64,000 bases of DNA from Paraglaciecola sp. L1A13 (GTDB lineage Bacteria; Pseudomonadota; Gammaproteobacteria; Enterobacterales; Alteromonadaceae): the NCBI RefSeq assembly GCF_009796745.1, contig NZ_CP047024.1:4216001-4280000 (forward strand). The letters are read 5' to 3'. The stretch's first letter is position 1. Every line of letters starts with the position of its first letter. A program made the position numbers and the translations under genes. The notes under the pieces were generated by a model that was given only the letters and a program-made list of their open reading frames with translations, ran no database searches and had not been told where the DNA came from. Below, in pieces: positions 26,687 to 36,952 of this stretch.

Positions 26687-29305
26687 GTGCCAAAAATTCT
26701 AGACTCACAACTTAAAGAAACCGTACGTACACTCGGTTCAACGTTAGGTGACACGATCAGAGCCCAATTAGGGGATGAATGGCTGCAACGAATAGAAACC
26801 ATCAGGTTAGACGGACGCCAATCTTTCAAAGGCGAAAGTGAATGTACTGACAAACTCAAAGCGCTCTTTAGCGAGCTCGAAGATGAAGAGTTATTGGTCG
26901 TGGGCCGTGCATTTTCACAGTTTTTAAATTTGGCCAACATCGCCGAACAAGAATTTAACAGTGCCACCCATGACCAAGATCCTATGCAGGAACTATTTAG
27001 TCATTTGGATAAAGCCAATGTGTCAGCTGATACGTTTGAAAAAGCAGTTGATCAGCTTAGCATTGAACTTGTACTAACGGCGCACCCAACAGAGGTTACC
27101 CGTCGTACTTTGATTCACAAACACAGTGAACTTGCGCAATGTTTACGTATAGAACATCAAACTGGCTTGTCTGATATTGAGCGTGATAAAATACGTACGC
27201 GTATCGCCGACTTAGTCGCACAAGCATGGCACACCGAAGAGATTCGTACAGTACGCCCTACCCCAGTAGACGAAGCGCGTTGGGGTTTTTCTGTTATCGA
27301 AAACTCTTTGTGGGAAGCCGTACCTGATTTCGTCCGTGAACTAAGCACTAAATTTGAAGACAAATATAATTTGTCGCTGCCACTTGATGCCGCACCAGTA
27401 AAATTAAGCTCTTGGATGGGCGGCGACCGCGATGGCAACCCGTTTGTTACTTCAAAGGTCACCCAGCAAGTATTGCTGTTAGCCCGTAAACGTGCCGCTA
27501 AGCTATTTGCCCAAGACGTAGATATGTTGCAAGTCGAGTTGTCAATGAGCGACTGTGACGAGACAATCCGCGCACAGGTCGGGGATGAACTTGAGCCCTA
27601 TCGTGCATTGTTGCGTCCGCTATTGAACAAGCTCACGTTAACAAAGACCGGGATTGCTGAGTTTCTGACTGACGATTCGGTAGACGATAGCCATTGGATT
27701 TCCAGCAAAGATGAACTACTTGCTCCTTTGATGTTGTGTTACAACTCTCTTCAAGCTTGTGGTATGAGCATTATTGCTAATGGTCGTCTGCTAGATACGA
27801 TCCGTCGCGTGCATTGTTTTGGCGTGCATTTACTGAAATTAGATATTCGCCAAGACGCTGAGCGTCATGCTGACGTATTTAGTGAACTAACTCGCTACCT
27901 TGGTATGGGTGATTACGCAAACTGGAGCGAAGAAGATAAACAAGCCTTCTTACTTAAAGAGCTAAGCTCTAAACGTCCTTTGTTCCCGTCAAAATGGCAA
28001 CCTTCTGCTGATGTGCAAGAAGTCATAGATACCTGCAAAGTTGTTGCACAGCATAGTGAAGAAGGCTTTGGTATTTACATTATTTCAATGGCAAGCTTGC
28101 CCTCTGATGTGCTTTGTGTGCATTTGTTATTAAGAGAATTTGGTGTGTCATGGGCAATGCCGGTTGCGCCATTATTTGAAACCTTGGACGATTTGAACGC
28201 AGCCTCCAGTGTTATTGACGCGCTAATGAACATTGATTGGTATCGTGGATATATTCAAGGCCATCAGTATGTCATGATTGGTTACTCTGATTCAGCTAAA
28301 GACGCAGGCGCGATGGCTGCGGGTTGGGCACAATATGAGTCTCAAGAGGCGCTTGTAGGTATAGCCGACAAGTATGATATCAACTTAACCTTATTTCATG
28401 GACGGGGCGGTACAATTGGTCGTGGTGGATTACCCGCGCACGAAGCAATTTTATCTCAGCCTCCTGGCTCATTAAAAGGTGGCTTTCGTGTTACCGAACA
28501 AGGCGAGACGATCCGCTACAAATTTGGCATGCCGCAATTAGCCCAGCGTAGTTTGGCGCTATATGCCAGCGCCATACTTGAAGCATTGATTTCACCGCCA
28601 CCTGCACCGAAACAAGAATGGCGAGACCTGATCAAAGAAGTTTCTGCTACGGCCCGTGATAACTATCGTAATACTGTGCGTCACGATCCCACTTTTGTAC
28701 CGTATTTTAGAGTCGCAACACCAGAACAAGAACTCGGTAAGCTACCTTTAGGTAGTCGTCCGGCCAAACGCAAGCCAAGTGGTGGTATTGAAAGCCTACG
28801 CGCCATCCCATGGATTTTTGCTTGGGCACAAACACGCTTGGTGCTGCCATCTTGGTTAGGCGCAATGAAAGCAGTGCAAACTGCAATTGATGCAGGCAAA
28901 CGCCCGTTAATCGATGATATGCTTCAGAACTGGCCGTTCTTCCATTCGCGCTTTTCTATGCTAGACATGGTATTCGGTAAAGCAGACCCTCGTATTAGTG
29001 CTGAGTATGATAAACGTTTGGTACCAGAAGAGTTACGCCATTTAGGTGATGCATTACGCGATGAGCTTAATATGAGCATGGCCTTGTTACTTGATTTGCT
29101 TCATCAAAAAGAAGTCATGGAGTCGGATCCCAAAGGCAAAGAATCAATGAATATACGTGATGGTTATTTGCAACCGTTGCACTTCTTACAAATCGAGTTG
29201 TTAGAGCGTATTCGAGCAAAAGAAGATGAAGCAGACCCAACTCTAGAGCGCGCCATGATGGTTACCATCGCCGGTATCGCAGTGGGTATGAGGAATACGG
29301 GGTAA
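26687..29305 (+). CDS. ppc: Phosphoenolpyruvate carboxylase
   Basis: This enzyme of 872 residues makes oxaloacetate from PEP and bicarbonate to refill the TCA cycle. Catalytic signatures are visible: VLTAHPTEVTRRT (His near residue 137), SWMGGDRDGNPF near residue 242, GYSDSAKDAGAMAAGW near residue 531, FHGRGGTIGRGGLPAHEAI near residue 572 and the conserved C-terminus MRNTG. The start codon is GTG at 26687, with GGAG 7 nt upstream. The stop codon lies inside the first unit of a short repeat cluster. It is transcribed alone, divergent from fklB. Confidence 0.98.
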   Translation: MPKILDSQLKETVRTLGSTLGDTIRAQLGDEWLQRIETIRLDGRQSFKGESECTDKLKALFSELEDEELLVVGRAFSQFLNLANIAEQEFNSATHDQDPMQELFSHLDKANVSADTFEKAVDQLSIELVLTAHPTEVTRRTLIHKHSELAQCLRIEHQTGLSDIERDKIRTRIADLVAQAWHTEEIRTVRPTPVDEARWGFSVIENSLWEAVPDFVRELSTKFEDKYNLSLPLDAAPVKLSSWMGGDRDGNPFVTSKVTQQVLLLARKRAAKLFAQDVDMLQVELSMSDCDETIRAQVGDELEPYRALLRPLLNKLTLTKTGIAEFLTDDSVDDSHWISSKDELLAPLMLCYNSLQACGMSIIANGRLLDTIRRVHCFGVHLLKLDIRQDAERHADVFSELTRYLGMGDYANWSEEDKQAFLLKELSSKRPLFPSKWQPSADVQEVIDTCKVVAQHSEEGFGIYIISMASLPSDVLCVHLLLREFGVSWAMPVAPLFETLDDLNAASSVIDALMNIDWYRGYIQGHQYVMIGYSDSAKDAGAMAAGWAQYESQEALVGIADKYDINLTLFHGRGGTIGRGGLPAHEAILSQPPGSLKGGFRVTEQGETIRYKFGMPQLAQRSLALYASAILEALISPPPAPKQEWRDLIKEVSATARDNYRNTVRHDPTFVPYFRVATPEQELGKLPLGSRPAKRKPSGGIESLRAIPWIFAWAQTRLVLPSWLGAMKAVQTAIDAGKRPLIDDMLQNWPFFHSRFSMLDMVFGKADPRISAEYDKRLVPEELRHLGDALRDELNMSMALLLDLLHQKEVMESDPKGKESMNIRDGYLQPLHFLQIELLERIRAKEDEADPTLERAMMVTIAGIAVGMRNTG

Positions 29306-29394
29306 TACTTACCGGGTAGCGTCTAAGGGGTAATACTTATCGGGTAATACTTACCGGGTAGCGCTTACCGAGTAGCGCCTACGGGGTAATACTT
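29298..29394 (+). repeat. Cluster of short direct repeats at the ppc 3' end
   Basis: GGGTAATACTT occurs four times (29300, 29328, 29342 and 29384), and TACCGGGTAGCG or a one-base variant occurs three times between them. The units are imperfectly spaced. The first copy contains the ppc TAA stop. There is no clear coding content. Confidence 0.75.
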
Positions 29395-29470
29395 TATAAG
29401 CTAGATTCTAGTGTGCAGTGTTTGCAGCCAAAATGCGACCAGCTAGTCGCTAACTGTATACCACCATTAA

Positions 29471-29505
29471 AACTGTCTTAGGTAATCACTTAAGACAGTT
29501 TTTTT
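29471..29505 (+). terminator. Terminator downstream of ppc
   Basis: A perfect 10-bp stem AACTGTCTTA / TAAGACAGTT with a 10-nt loop is followed by seven T residues, 166 nt past the ppc stop and just ahead of yigZ. Confidence 0.9.
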
Positions 29506-29563
29506 ATATTAGGTATACTCGTGTGCATCAGATTAAACATGACAATTTTATCATATCCAATTT

Positions 29564-30193
29564 ATGACAATTCCTTCCCCTTATCTCATTCCTGCAGCAG
29601 CAACTACATTTGAGGAAGAAATAAAACGCAGCCGTTTTATTACCCAATTGGCACATACGCCCGGTACTGAAAATGCCAAAGCATTTATTCGACAAGTCAA
29701 AGAACAGCACCGTGGCGCGCGTCACCATTGTTGGGGTTTCGTCGCTGACGCACCGCATAATTCCATGCAATTAGGTTTTAGTGACGATGGCGAGCCCAGT
29801 GGAACAGCAGGTAAACCGATACTCGCTCAGTTACAAGGTAGCAAAATTGGCGAGGTTACTGCGGTCGTTGTGCGCTATTCAGGTGGCATTAAGTTGGGTA
29901 CAGGTGGATTAGTCAGAGCGTATGGTGGCGGCGTAAAACAAGCCTTAACGCAACTCACGACCAAAAAACGTGTAGCAATGCAGTTATTGCTCATTCACTA
30001 TGAATATGCCCTACAGGGCGTTGTAGATGACCTTAAGCGGGAATTCTCACTTACTATTGAATCATCAGAGTTTGCACATAAGGCATCGGTGATAGTCACG
30101 GTAGAATCAAAACACGCCGCTAATCTGATAAATAAAGCGGCGCTAATTGATAATAAAAAACTAGCCATTAGCCGTTTAGCAGCAAAAAATTAA
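29564..30193 (+). CDS. yigZ: YigZ, IMPACT/UPF0029 family protein
   Basis: This protein of 209 residues belongs to the YigZ/IMPACT family, which is linked to translation control but not biochemically settled in bacteria. The UPF0029 N-terminal domain carries DDGEPSGTAGKPILAQL near residue 76 and VVVRYSGGIKLGTGGLVRAY near residue 103. The smaller C-terminal domain (about 140-205) has an EF-G domain V-like fold in homologues. It is convergent with the chemoreceptor gene. Start and length fit the family. Confidence 0.94.
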   Translation: MTIPSPYLIPAAATTFEEEIKRSRFITQLAHTPGTENAKAFIRQVKEQHRGARHHCWGFVADAPHNSMQLGFSDDGEPSGTAGKPILAQLQGSKIGEVTAVVVRYSGGIKLGTGGLVRAYGGGVKQALTQLTTKKRVAMQLLLIHYEYALQGVVDDLKREFSLTIESSEFAHKASVIVTVESKHAANLINKAALIDNKKLAISRLAAKN

Positions 30194-30230
30194 CCACGCA
30201 GGTAGCGCCTCAATATTAGTAGTCGCCAGC

Positions 30231-32159
30231 CTATTTAGCCCTGCCTTTTTGGAACTGATGCGTTAGCTTATCCAGCTTAACCGCCAGTGCATTTACCCCA
30301 CATGACTCATCGGCCATTTGTGCTATTTTCAACATGTTTTGCTCGGAACGCTGCCTAATATCCTGCATGTTTCGATTTATCAGCTCTATACTCACAGACT
30401 GTTCCTCTGTAGCTGCTGCCACAGAGCGGTTAGCCTGAGTAATATCATTAAAGTGAGTGCTGTTGGCATCCAATACATGATGCGCAGTACCAATCGAATT
30501 AGCAGTAATTTGAGACTGCTCGATGATTGAGGTAATTTCTTTCGTGGCCGACGCTGATGTGAGCTTCAATTCTTGCATAATAGCTTGAACTTCATGAGTC
30601 GAATCCGCTGTACGCTTAGCCAAGGTGCGCACTTCATCTGCGACCACTGCAAAACCGCGTCCTTGATCTCCCGCCCGAGCCGCTTCAATGGCAGCATTTA
30701 GCGCTAACAAATTCGTTTGATCAGAAATCGCCTGTATGTTTTCCAGCACCTTAGCAATGGTATCGGTATTGCTACTTAATGACTGAATAACCTCGGCTAC
30801 ATCATTTATCTTACTCACTAGACTATTTATATCTTGCTGAGTTTCGGTAATAACCTGTGAAATTTGCTCTCCCTCGGCGTTGATTTGTACTGCAACCAAG
30901 GTGGCAGACTCAGCGCTTCTAGCGACTTCATTTACTGCAATACTCACTTGACTGAGTGTCATTGAAATATCTTGGGTATGCTGATCGCTTTGGCGAACAC
31001 TTTCTACCGTAGTATTGGCTTTATCTTGCAGCGAGCGGGCAAAATCCTTCAAGGCATTGCTGTTATTGGCAACCTGTATAAAGGTCTCATCCAAATGGTT
31101 CACAAAAAGATTATAACCCTTGGCTACGTCGACAATCTCCTTTTGACCCCGTTCTGGTAGGCGGAAAGCAAGATCTGCATTGCCTTTGCCCAATTGGGTA
31201 AATACGTCGGCAAGTTGACTAATAGGTTGGGTAATACTGCTGGCAACAAACCAAGCAGCGATACATGCCAATACTGTAACCAACACCGACCAAAGGGTGA
31301 TATGCCAAGTAGCGTTATCCAAAGAAGCAAACATTTCATGGTAGGGAACTTGAGCTACAACAAACCAATCCATACTAGGGATATAGCTTGAAGCCACAAT
31401 CATATCGATACCATTATCATCAATAATTGCAAGATTGAATTCGTTTTTGCTCAATAGAGTCCCTATTGAGTTACTCGAGTACAAACTATTAAGGTCTGCG
31501 TTATTAATGAGATCGGTGTCAGTATGGAGTTGTACCTGCCCTTTGGCATCAACCAAGTAAACTAACCCTGACTGTTCTAATTTAAAGCTTGTTAATAAAT
31601 CGACCACATCTTTAAAGGATTTTGCGGTACCGGATAATCCCCGACCATCTTGTTGTTGGTAATTAACAAAAAGACTTGTATCACCAGTATTAGGATCCCT
31701 ATAGATGCTGACCATAAAGGGCTCTTTGCTGGCGGTATAATCAAAAAACCAACCGTCCGCAGCATCATCTTTTAAAGTACGAAGAAATCCATCTTGATTC
31801 CAATAGCGGGCACTTTGCTTATCAACAAATGAAGTGGCACTAAAATCATAAGTTTGGGCAGTATTTTTTAAAAAATTGACCAGCATTTCTTCACCACTTT
31901 TAGCATGGCCTTGTGCGTTCCACTCCAAGATAAATGGATCGGTGGCGATTTGAGTCGCTATGACCTGCATCATAGTTATCTTGCTATCTATCTGATTGCC
32001 AATACGCTTTATAATATTCGGTAGTTCGGTATTTAATACCCGATCTTCAACATTGGAACGTGCGGTCATCATGCTAATACCGCCTACAAGCGCGGATGTA
32101 AATAACACAAATAGTGTCAGCGTCAGAATGATTTTTCGTTTAATAGATGACTGTTTCAT
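30231..32159 (-). CDS. Methyl-accepting chemotaxis protein with Cache sensor domain
   Basis: This is a membrane chemoreceptor of about 642 residues. A first membrane helix (about residues 8-30) is followed by a periplasmic dCache-like sensor, with [17 protein letters not shown] and [17 protein letters not shown] visible. A second helix lies at about 285-305, then HAMP, then the cytoplasmic signalling rod. Its hairpin tip has [20 protein letters not shown] and [16 protein letters not shown], which bind CheA and CheW. The ATG at 32159 has AAAGG 6 nt upstream. There is no C-terminal CheR-binding pentapeptide. The ligand is unknown; amino acids and organic acids are usual for Cache receptors. Confidence 0.94.
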   Translation of the reverse strand: MKQSSIKRKIILTLTLFVLFTSALVGGISMMTARSNVEDRVLNTELPNIIKRIGNQIDSKITMMQVIATQIATDPFILEWNAQGHAKSGEEMLVNFLKNTAQTYDFSATSFVDKQSARYWNQDGFLRTLKDDAADGWFFDYTASKEPFMVSIYRDPNTGDTSLFVNYQQQDGRGLSGTAKSFKDVVDLLTSFKLEQSGLVYLVDAKGQVQLHTDTDLINNADLNSLYSSNSIGTLLSKNEFNLAIIDDNGIDMIVASSYIPSMDWFVVAQVPYHEMFASLDNATWHITLWSVLVTVLACIAAWFVASSITQPISQLADVFTQLGKGNADLAFRLPERGQKEIVDVAKGYNLFVNHLDETFIQVANNSNALKDFARSLQDKANTTVESVRQSDQHTQDISMTLSQVSIAVNEVARSAESATLVAVQINAEGEQISQVITETQQDINSLVSKINDVAEVIQSLSSNTDTIAKVLENIQAISDQTNLLALNAAIEAARAGDQGRGFAVVADEVRTLAKRTADSTHEVQAIMQELKLTSASATKEITSIIEQSQITANSIGTAHHVLDANSTHFNDITQANRSVAAATEEQSVSIELINRNMQDIRQRSEQNMLKIAQMADESCGVNALAVKLDKLTHQFQKGRAK

Positions 32160-32411
32160 GCGTGGCCTTTTGCTCGAAAGGATTTTAGTTAACACCCTAT
32201 ATAATATCGGCAAAGATACTATCAGCATGATTAAAATCGAGGTGAATTTCTAAATAATGAGCTTAATTGCGGGTAAATTGACCCACCTTACATTTCAATA
32301 ACTAAATACACTTACATTTGACAAGTAAAAGAGCAAGGTGAGAGATTATTCTTTTGGAAGGCCGAACAAACTTTAATGGAATTGAGTCATAAATAATTTT
32401 ATTGAGGACAT

Positions 32412-32437
32412 AAAAAAAGGCCACCGAGGTGACCTTA
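32412..32437 (-). terminator. Terminator after tuf
   Basis: The stem AAGGCCACC / GGTGACCTT with one mismatch and a short loop is followed on the minus strand by seven T residues. It closes the rpsL-rpsG-fusA-tuf transcript. Confidence 0.85.
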
Positions 32438-32458
32438 TTAAATTCTTAATCTAAACGA

Positions 32459-33640
32459 TTATAGAATTTTAGATACTACACCAGCACCAACTGTGCGGCC
32501 ACCTTCACGGATAGCGAAGCGTAAACCTTCATCCATCGCGATAGGTGCAATCAATTCAACTACGAATTTAAGGTTGTCACCAGGCATAACCATTTCTACG
32601 CCTTCAGGAAGCTCTACAGCACCTGTTACGTCAGTTGTACGGAAGTAGAACTGTGGACGGTAACCTTTAAAGAACGGAGTATGACGGCCGCCTTCATCTT
32701 TAGACAACACGTAAACTTCTGCTTCGAACTTAGTGTGTGGGTTGATTGAACCAGGCTTAGCCAATACTTGACCACGCTCTACGTCTTCACGCTTAGTTCC
32801 ACGCAACAATGCGCCGATGTTCTCGCCTGCACGACCTTCGTCAAGCAATTTACGGAACATTTCAACACCTGTACAAACGCTCTTAGTAGTGTCTTTCATA
32901 CCAACGATTTCAACTTCGTCGCCAGTTTTAACAATACCACGTTCAACACGACCAGTTACAACCGTACCACGACCTGAAATTGAGAAAACATCTTCAATTG
33001 GAAGTAGGAAAGGCTTATCAATATCACGCTCTGGCTCTGGGATGTATGAATCAAGAGCTTCTGCAAGCTCGATGATTTTAGCTTCCCATTTCTCTTCGCC
33101 TTCAAGGGCTTTAAGAGCTGAACCTTGGATAACTGGTAAGTCATCGCCAGGGAATTCGTATTCAGAAAGTAATTCACGTACTTCCATTTCTACCAATTCT
33201 AACAATTCTTCGTCGTCTACCATGTCACATTTGTTCATGAAAACGATCATGTAAGGTACGCCAACCTGACGGCCTAACAAGATGTGCTCACGAGTTTGTG
33301 GCATAGGACCATCAGTCGCTGCAACTACTAAGATTGCGCCATCCATTTGAGCAGCACCAGTGATCATGTTTTTAACATAATCGGCGTGTCCAGGACAGTC
33401 AACGTGTGCGTAGTGACGTGCAGGAGTATCGTATTCAACGTGAGACGTTGAAATAGTGATACCACGCTCGCGCTCTTCAGGAGCGTTATCGATTTGATCG
33501 AATGCAGATGCGTTACCGCCGTACGTTTTAGCTAGTACAGTAGTAATTGCTGCTGTTAGGGTAGTTTTACCGTGGTCAACGTGGCCGATAGTACCGACGT
33601 TTACATGGGGTTTAGTACGTTCAAACTTTGCTTTTGCCAT
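32459..33640 (-). CDS. tuf: Elongation factor Tu
   Basis: This GTPase of 393 residues delivers aminoacyl-tRNA to the ribosome. The G1 motif is [11 protein letters not shown] near residue 19, G2 RGITIST near residue 59, G3 DCPGHADYV near residue 81 and G4 NKCDMVD near residue 136. Domains 2 and 3 are complete and the end GAGVVSKIL is typical. It is the last gene of the str operon, 63 nt after fusA. The genome may or may not hold another copy; none is next to secE here. Confidence 0.99.
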   Translation of the reverse strand: MAKAKFERTKPHVNVGTIGHVDHGKTTLTAAITTVLAKTYGGNASAFDQIDNAPEERERGITISTSHVEYDTPARHYAHVDCPGHADYVKNMITGAAQMDGAILVVAATDGPMPQTREHILLGRQVGVPYMIVFMNKCDMVDDEELLELVEMEVRELLSEYEFPGDDLPVIQGSALKALEGEEKWEAKIIELAEALDSYIPEPERDIDKPFLLPIEDVFSISGRGTVVTGRVERGIVKTGDEVEIVGMKDTTKSVCTGVEMFRKLLDEGRAGENIGALLRGTKREDVERGQVLAKPGSINPHTKFEAEVYVLSKDEGGRHTPFFKGYRPQFYFRTTDVTGAVELPEGVEMVMPGDNLKFVVELIAPIAMDEGLRFAIREGGRTVGAGVVSKIL

Positions 33641-33703
33641 TTTACAAATTTCCTAAGTTAAAAACCCGGCCCTACTAATGTAGAAAACCGGACCAGACCT
33701 TTA

Positions 33704-35809
33704 TTAAGATTGACGAGCGTCAATAATGGCTTTCGCAACATTATTAGGCGCTTCTGAATAATTAAAAAATTCCATTGAATATGATGCTCTTCCTTGCGTA
33801 GCTGAACGCAAGTCAGTGGCGTATCCAAACATTTCCGATAGCGGCACTTTAGCAAGAACAATCTTGATACCAGCTACACCATCTTCCATCCCTTCGATTA
33901 CACCACGTCGGCGATTTAAATCACCAACGACATCACCCATCCAGTCTTCTGGGGTGGTAACTTCAACTTTCATTGTGGGTTCAAGCAATACAGGTTTTGC
34001 CTCAGCAGCGCCCTTTCTAAAACCCATTGAACCAGCGATTTTAAACGCCATTTCAGAAGAGTCAACATCATGATATGAACCATCGAATAAGGTAACTTTT
34101 ACATCAAGCACCGGATAACCCGCGAGCACACCATTTTGCATCTGTTCATGGATACCTTTATCAACTGACGGAATGAATTCTTTTGGAACTGCACCACCGA
34201 CTATGTTGTTAACGAACTCGTATCCAGCCCCTTCTTCATTAGGCTCGATTGTAAGCCAGACATGACCAAACTGACCGCGGCCGCCTGATTGACGAACAAA
34301 CTTACCTTCAACGTCGACTTTGCCACGAATGGTTTCGCGATAAGCAACTTGAGGTTTACCTACATTGCATTCAACGCTAAATTCACGTCTCATGCGATCT
34401 ACAATGATATCTAGATGAAGTTCACCCATCCCAGATATAATTGTTTGTCCTGACTCTTCGTCAGTATTAACTTTAAAAGACGGATCTTCAGCAGCTAGTT
34501 TACCTAGCGCTAATCCCATTTTCTCTTGATCAGCTTGTGAGCGAGGCTCAACAGCAATAGAAATTACGGGTTCAGGAAAATCCATCCGTTCGAGTGTAAT
34601 AATATGATTCGGATCACACAAGGTATCACCGGTAGTCACATCTTTCAGGCCTATCGCCGCAGCGATATCCCCAGCTCGAACTTGCTTGAGTTCCTCACGG
34701 TCCTTAGCGTGCATTTGCACGATACGACCAAAGCGTTCACGTTTCGCTTTAACAGGGTTATAAACGCTATCACCAGTGTTTACTACACCCGAGTAACAAC
34801 GGAAAAATGTTAAAGTGCCCACAAAAGGGTCAGTTGCAATTTTAAATGCTAAAGCAGCGAAAGGTGCGTCATCGTCCGCAGGACGTGTCGCTTCTGTTTC
34901 GTCTTTATCATCTAAAATGCCGGTGATTGCAGGAACATCGATAGGTGCAGGTAAGAATTCTATAACTGCATCTAAAACCGCTTGTACGCCTTTATTTTTG
35001 AAAGCTGAACCACAGGTCGCTAACACAATTTCATTATTAATTGTGCGCTGACGTAGTGCCGATTTGATCTCTTCTTCAGTTAGCTCTTCGCCTTCTAAAT
35101 ACTTGTTCATCAATTCGTCATTCGCTTCTGCAGCGGCTTCAACAAGTTCGGTACGTAACTCTTCGGCTCTGTCTTGCAAATCAGCAGGGATAGCTTCATA
35201 GGTGAATGTCATGCCCTGATCAGCTTCGTTCCAATTAATGGCTTTCATCTTGATCAGATCAACAACACCTTTAAAGTTCTCTTCTGAACCAATATTGAGG
35301 TGAATAGGAATACATGTAGCTCCGAGTCGTTTGCGTATTTGCGCAACCACTCGTTCAAAATCTGCACCGGTTCTGTCCATCTTATTGACAAATACGACCC
35401 GAGGGACATGGTATTTATCAGCTTGACGCCAGACCGTTTCTGATTGAGGTTCAACACCAGAAGAACCACAAAATACGACAACGGCACCATCAAGAACCCG
35501 CAAAGACCGCTCAACTTCAATTGTGAAGTCAACGTGTCCCGGCGTGTCAATGATGTTTATGCGGTGTAGGTCGTATTGCTTATCCATACCTGCCCAAAAG
35601 CAGGTCGTTGCTGCCGAGGTAATGGTTATACCGCGCTCTTGTTCCTGTTCCATCCAATCCATGGTGGCAGCGCCATCATGGACTTCACCGATTTTATGAG
35701 ACAAACCAGTATAGAATAAAACACGTTCAGTCGTCGTGGTCTTACCCGCGTCGACGTGAGCGACGATACCAATATTACGGTAGCGATTGATAGGCGTTTT
35801 ACGAGCCAT
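33704..35809 (-). CDS. fusA: Elongation factor G
   Basis: This translocase GTPase of 701 residues moves tRNA and mRNA through the ribosome and helps recycle ribosomes. The G1 motif is [15 protein letters not shown] near residue 19, then [10 protein letters not shown] and DTPGHVDFT. All five domains are present: domain IV around [20 protein letters not shown], and domain V with [15 protein letters not shown]. It sits 12 nt after rpsG and 63 nt before tuf, the usual str-operon order. Confidence 0.99.
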   Translation of the reverse strand: MARKTPINRYRNIGIVAHVDAGKTTTTERVLFYTGLSHKIGEVHDGAATMDWMEQEQERGITITSAATTCFWAGMDKQYDLHRINIIDTPGHVDFTIEVERSLRVLDGAVVVFCGSSGVEPQSETVWRQADKYHVPRVVFVNKMDRTGADFERVVAQIRKRLGATCIPIHLNIGSEENFKGVVDLIKMKAINWNEADQGMTFTYEAIPADLQDRAEELRTELVEAAAEANDELMNKYLEGEELTEEEIKSALRQRTINNEIVLATCGSAFKNKGVQAVLDAVIEFLPAPIDVPAITGILDDKDETEATRPADDDAPFAALAFKIATDPFVGTLTFFRCYSGVVNTGDSVYNPVKAKRERFGRIVQMHAKDREELKQVRAGDIAAAIGLKDVTTGDTLCDPNHIITLERMDFPEPVISIAVEPRSQADQEKMGLALGKLAAEDPSFKVNTDEESGQTIISGMGELHLDIIVDRMRREFSVECNVGKPQVAYRETIRGKVDVEGKFVRQSGGRGQFGHVWLTIEPNEEGAGYEFVNNIVGGAVPKEFIPSVDKGIHEQMQNGVLAGYPVLDVKVTLFDGSYHDVDSSEMAFKIAGSMGFRKGAAEAKPVLLEPTMKVEVTTPEDWMGDVVGDLNRRRGVIEGMEDGVAGIKIVLAKVPLSEMFGYATDLRSATQGRASYSMEFFNYSEAPNNVAKAIIDARQS

Positions 35810-35821
35810 AGCTTTCTCTTA

Positions 35822-36292
35822 TTACCAGCGGTAGTGAGCGAAGGCTTTGTTGGCTTCAGCCATGCGGTGAACGTCTTCACGTTTCTTAACCGCAGAACCT
35901 TTGTTTTCAGCAGCGTCGAGCATTTCAGCTGCAAGGCGTTGAGCCATTGATTTTTCACCACGTTTACGAGCAGCGTCAACTAACCAGCGCATACCTAGGG
36001 CATTACGACGAACAGGACGAACTTCTACTGGTACTTGGTACGTAGAACCACCCACACGGCGAGATTTAACTTCTACCGTAGGACGAATGTTGTCCAATGC
36101 ATCTTCGAAAATTTCTAGTTGTGCTTTGCCAGCTTTTTCCGCAACAATGTCGAGTGCACCGTAAACGATCTTTTCAGCAGTCGATTTTTTGCCGTCTAAC
36201 ATTACGACATTCATAAATTTCGCAAGTAACTGCGATCCGAACTTAGGATCTGGTAGGATTTTGCGTTGACCTACAACTCTTCTTCTTGGCAT
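35822..36292 (-). CDS. rpsG: 30S ribosomal protein S7
   Basis: This 30S head protein of 156 residues nucleates folding of the 3' domain of 16S rRNA and lies near the E site. Start [20 protein letters not shown] and block [20 protein letters not shown] are standard. In E. coli S7 also represses its own operon by binding the rpsL-rpsG spacer; here that spacer is 76 nt. It is followed 12 nt later by fusA. Confidence 0.99.
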   Translation of the reverse strand: MPRRRVVGQRKILPDPKFGSQLLAKFMNVVMLDGKKSTAEKIVYGALDIVAEKAGKAQLEIFEDALDNIRPTVEVKSRRVGGSTYQVPVEVRPVRRNALGMRWLVDAARKRGEKSMAQRLAAEMLDAAENKGSAVKKREDVHRMAEANKAFAHYRW

Positions 36293-36368
36293 CTTAATTC
36301 TCCGTAGAATTCAGGAATATCCCAAAACTCAATTAATACTTTAGTTTGGCCTTACTAACGGAGAACCG

Positions 36369-36743
36369 TTAAGACTTAGGCCTTTTAGCGCCGTACTTAG
36401 AACGGGCCTTTTTACGTGAACTTACGCCTGCGCAATCTAATGTACCGCGAACAGTATGGTAACGAACACCTGGTAAATCTTTAACACGACCACCACGAAT
36501 AAGAACAACACTGTGTTCTTGTAGGTTATGGCCTTCACCACCGATGTATGAAGAAACTTCAAAACCGTTGGTTAAACGAACACGACAAACTTTACGCAAT
36601 GCAGAGTTTGGCTTCTTTGGAGTGGTGGTATATACACGAGTACATACACCACGGCGTTGTGGACAGGCCTGCAATGCCGCTACGTTGCTCTTCGCATCGG
36701 GCTTTTGGCGTGGCTTGCGCACTAACTGGTTAACTGTTGCCAT
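36369..36743 (-). CDS. rpsL: 30S ribosomal protein S12
   Basis: This decoding-centre protein of 124 residues helps set translation accuracy and is the classical streptomycin-resistance locus. The sequence is complete, with the conserved [19 protein letters not shown] (near residue 34, containing the Lys43-equivalent in wild-type form) and [15 protein letters not shown]. It is the first gene of the str operon, behind the terminator that ends the rpoBC transcript. Confidence 0.99.
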   Translation of the reverse strand: MATVNQLVRKPRQKPDAKSNVAALQACPQRRGVCTRVYTTTPKKPNSALRKVCRVRLTNGFEVSSYIGGEGHNLQEHSVVLIRGGRVKDLPGVRYHTVRGTLDCAGVSSRKKARSKYGAKRPKS

Positions 36744-36802
36744 TAACTAGCTCCTGGTTAAAATTACGACTGGAATACCTTTTATATAGGATATAAAACG
36801 CG

Positions 36803-36847
36803 AAAAATCCGCGACCCAACATTTGTTACCAAATTTCGGGTCGCGGA
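36803..36847 (-). terminator. Terminator between rpoC and rpsL
   Basis: A perfect 10-bp stem (TCCGCGACCC at 36808-36817, GGGTCGCGGA at 36838-36847) with a 20-nt loop is followed by a five-T run on the minus strand. It separates the rpoBC transcript from the str operon. Confidence 0.88.
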
Positions 36848-36952
36848 AGTCTAATGACCAAAGTTTGACCTGTCAAGCTTGAACTCCAATAAACGCATAT
36901 TAATGCTTAAATCAGCGCCCTTACCGTTCAGGTTAACAAATGATCCTATTTC

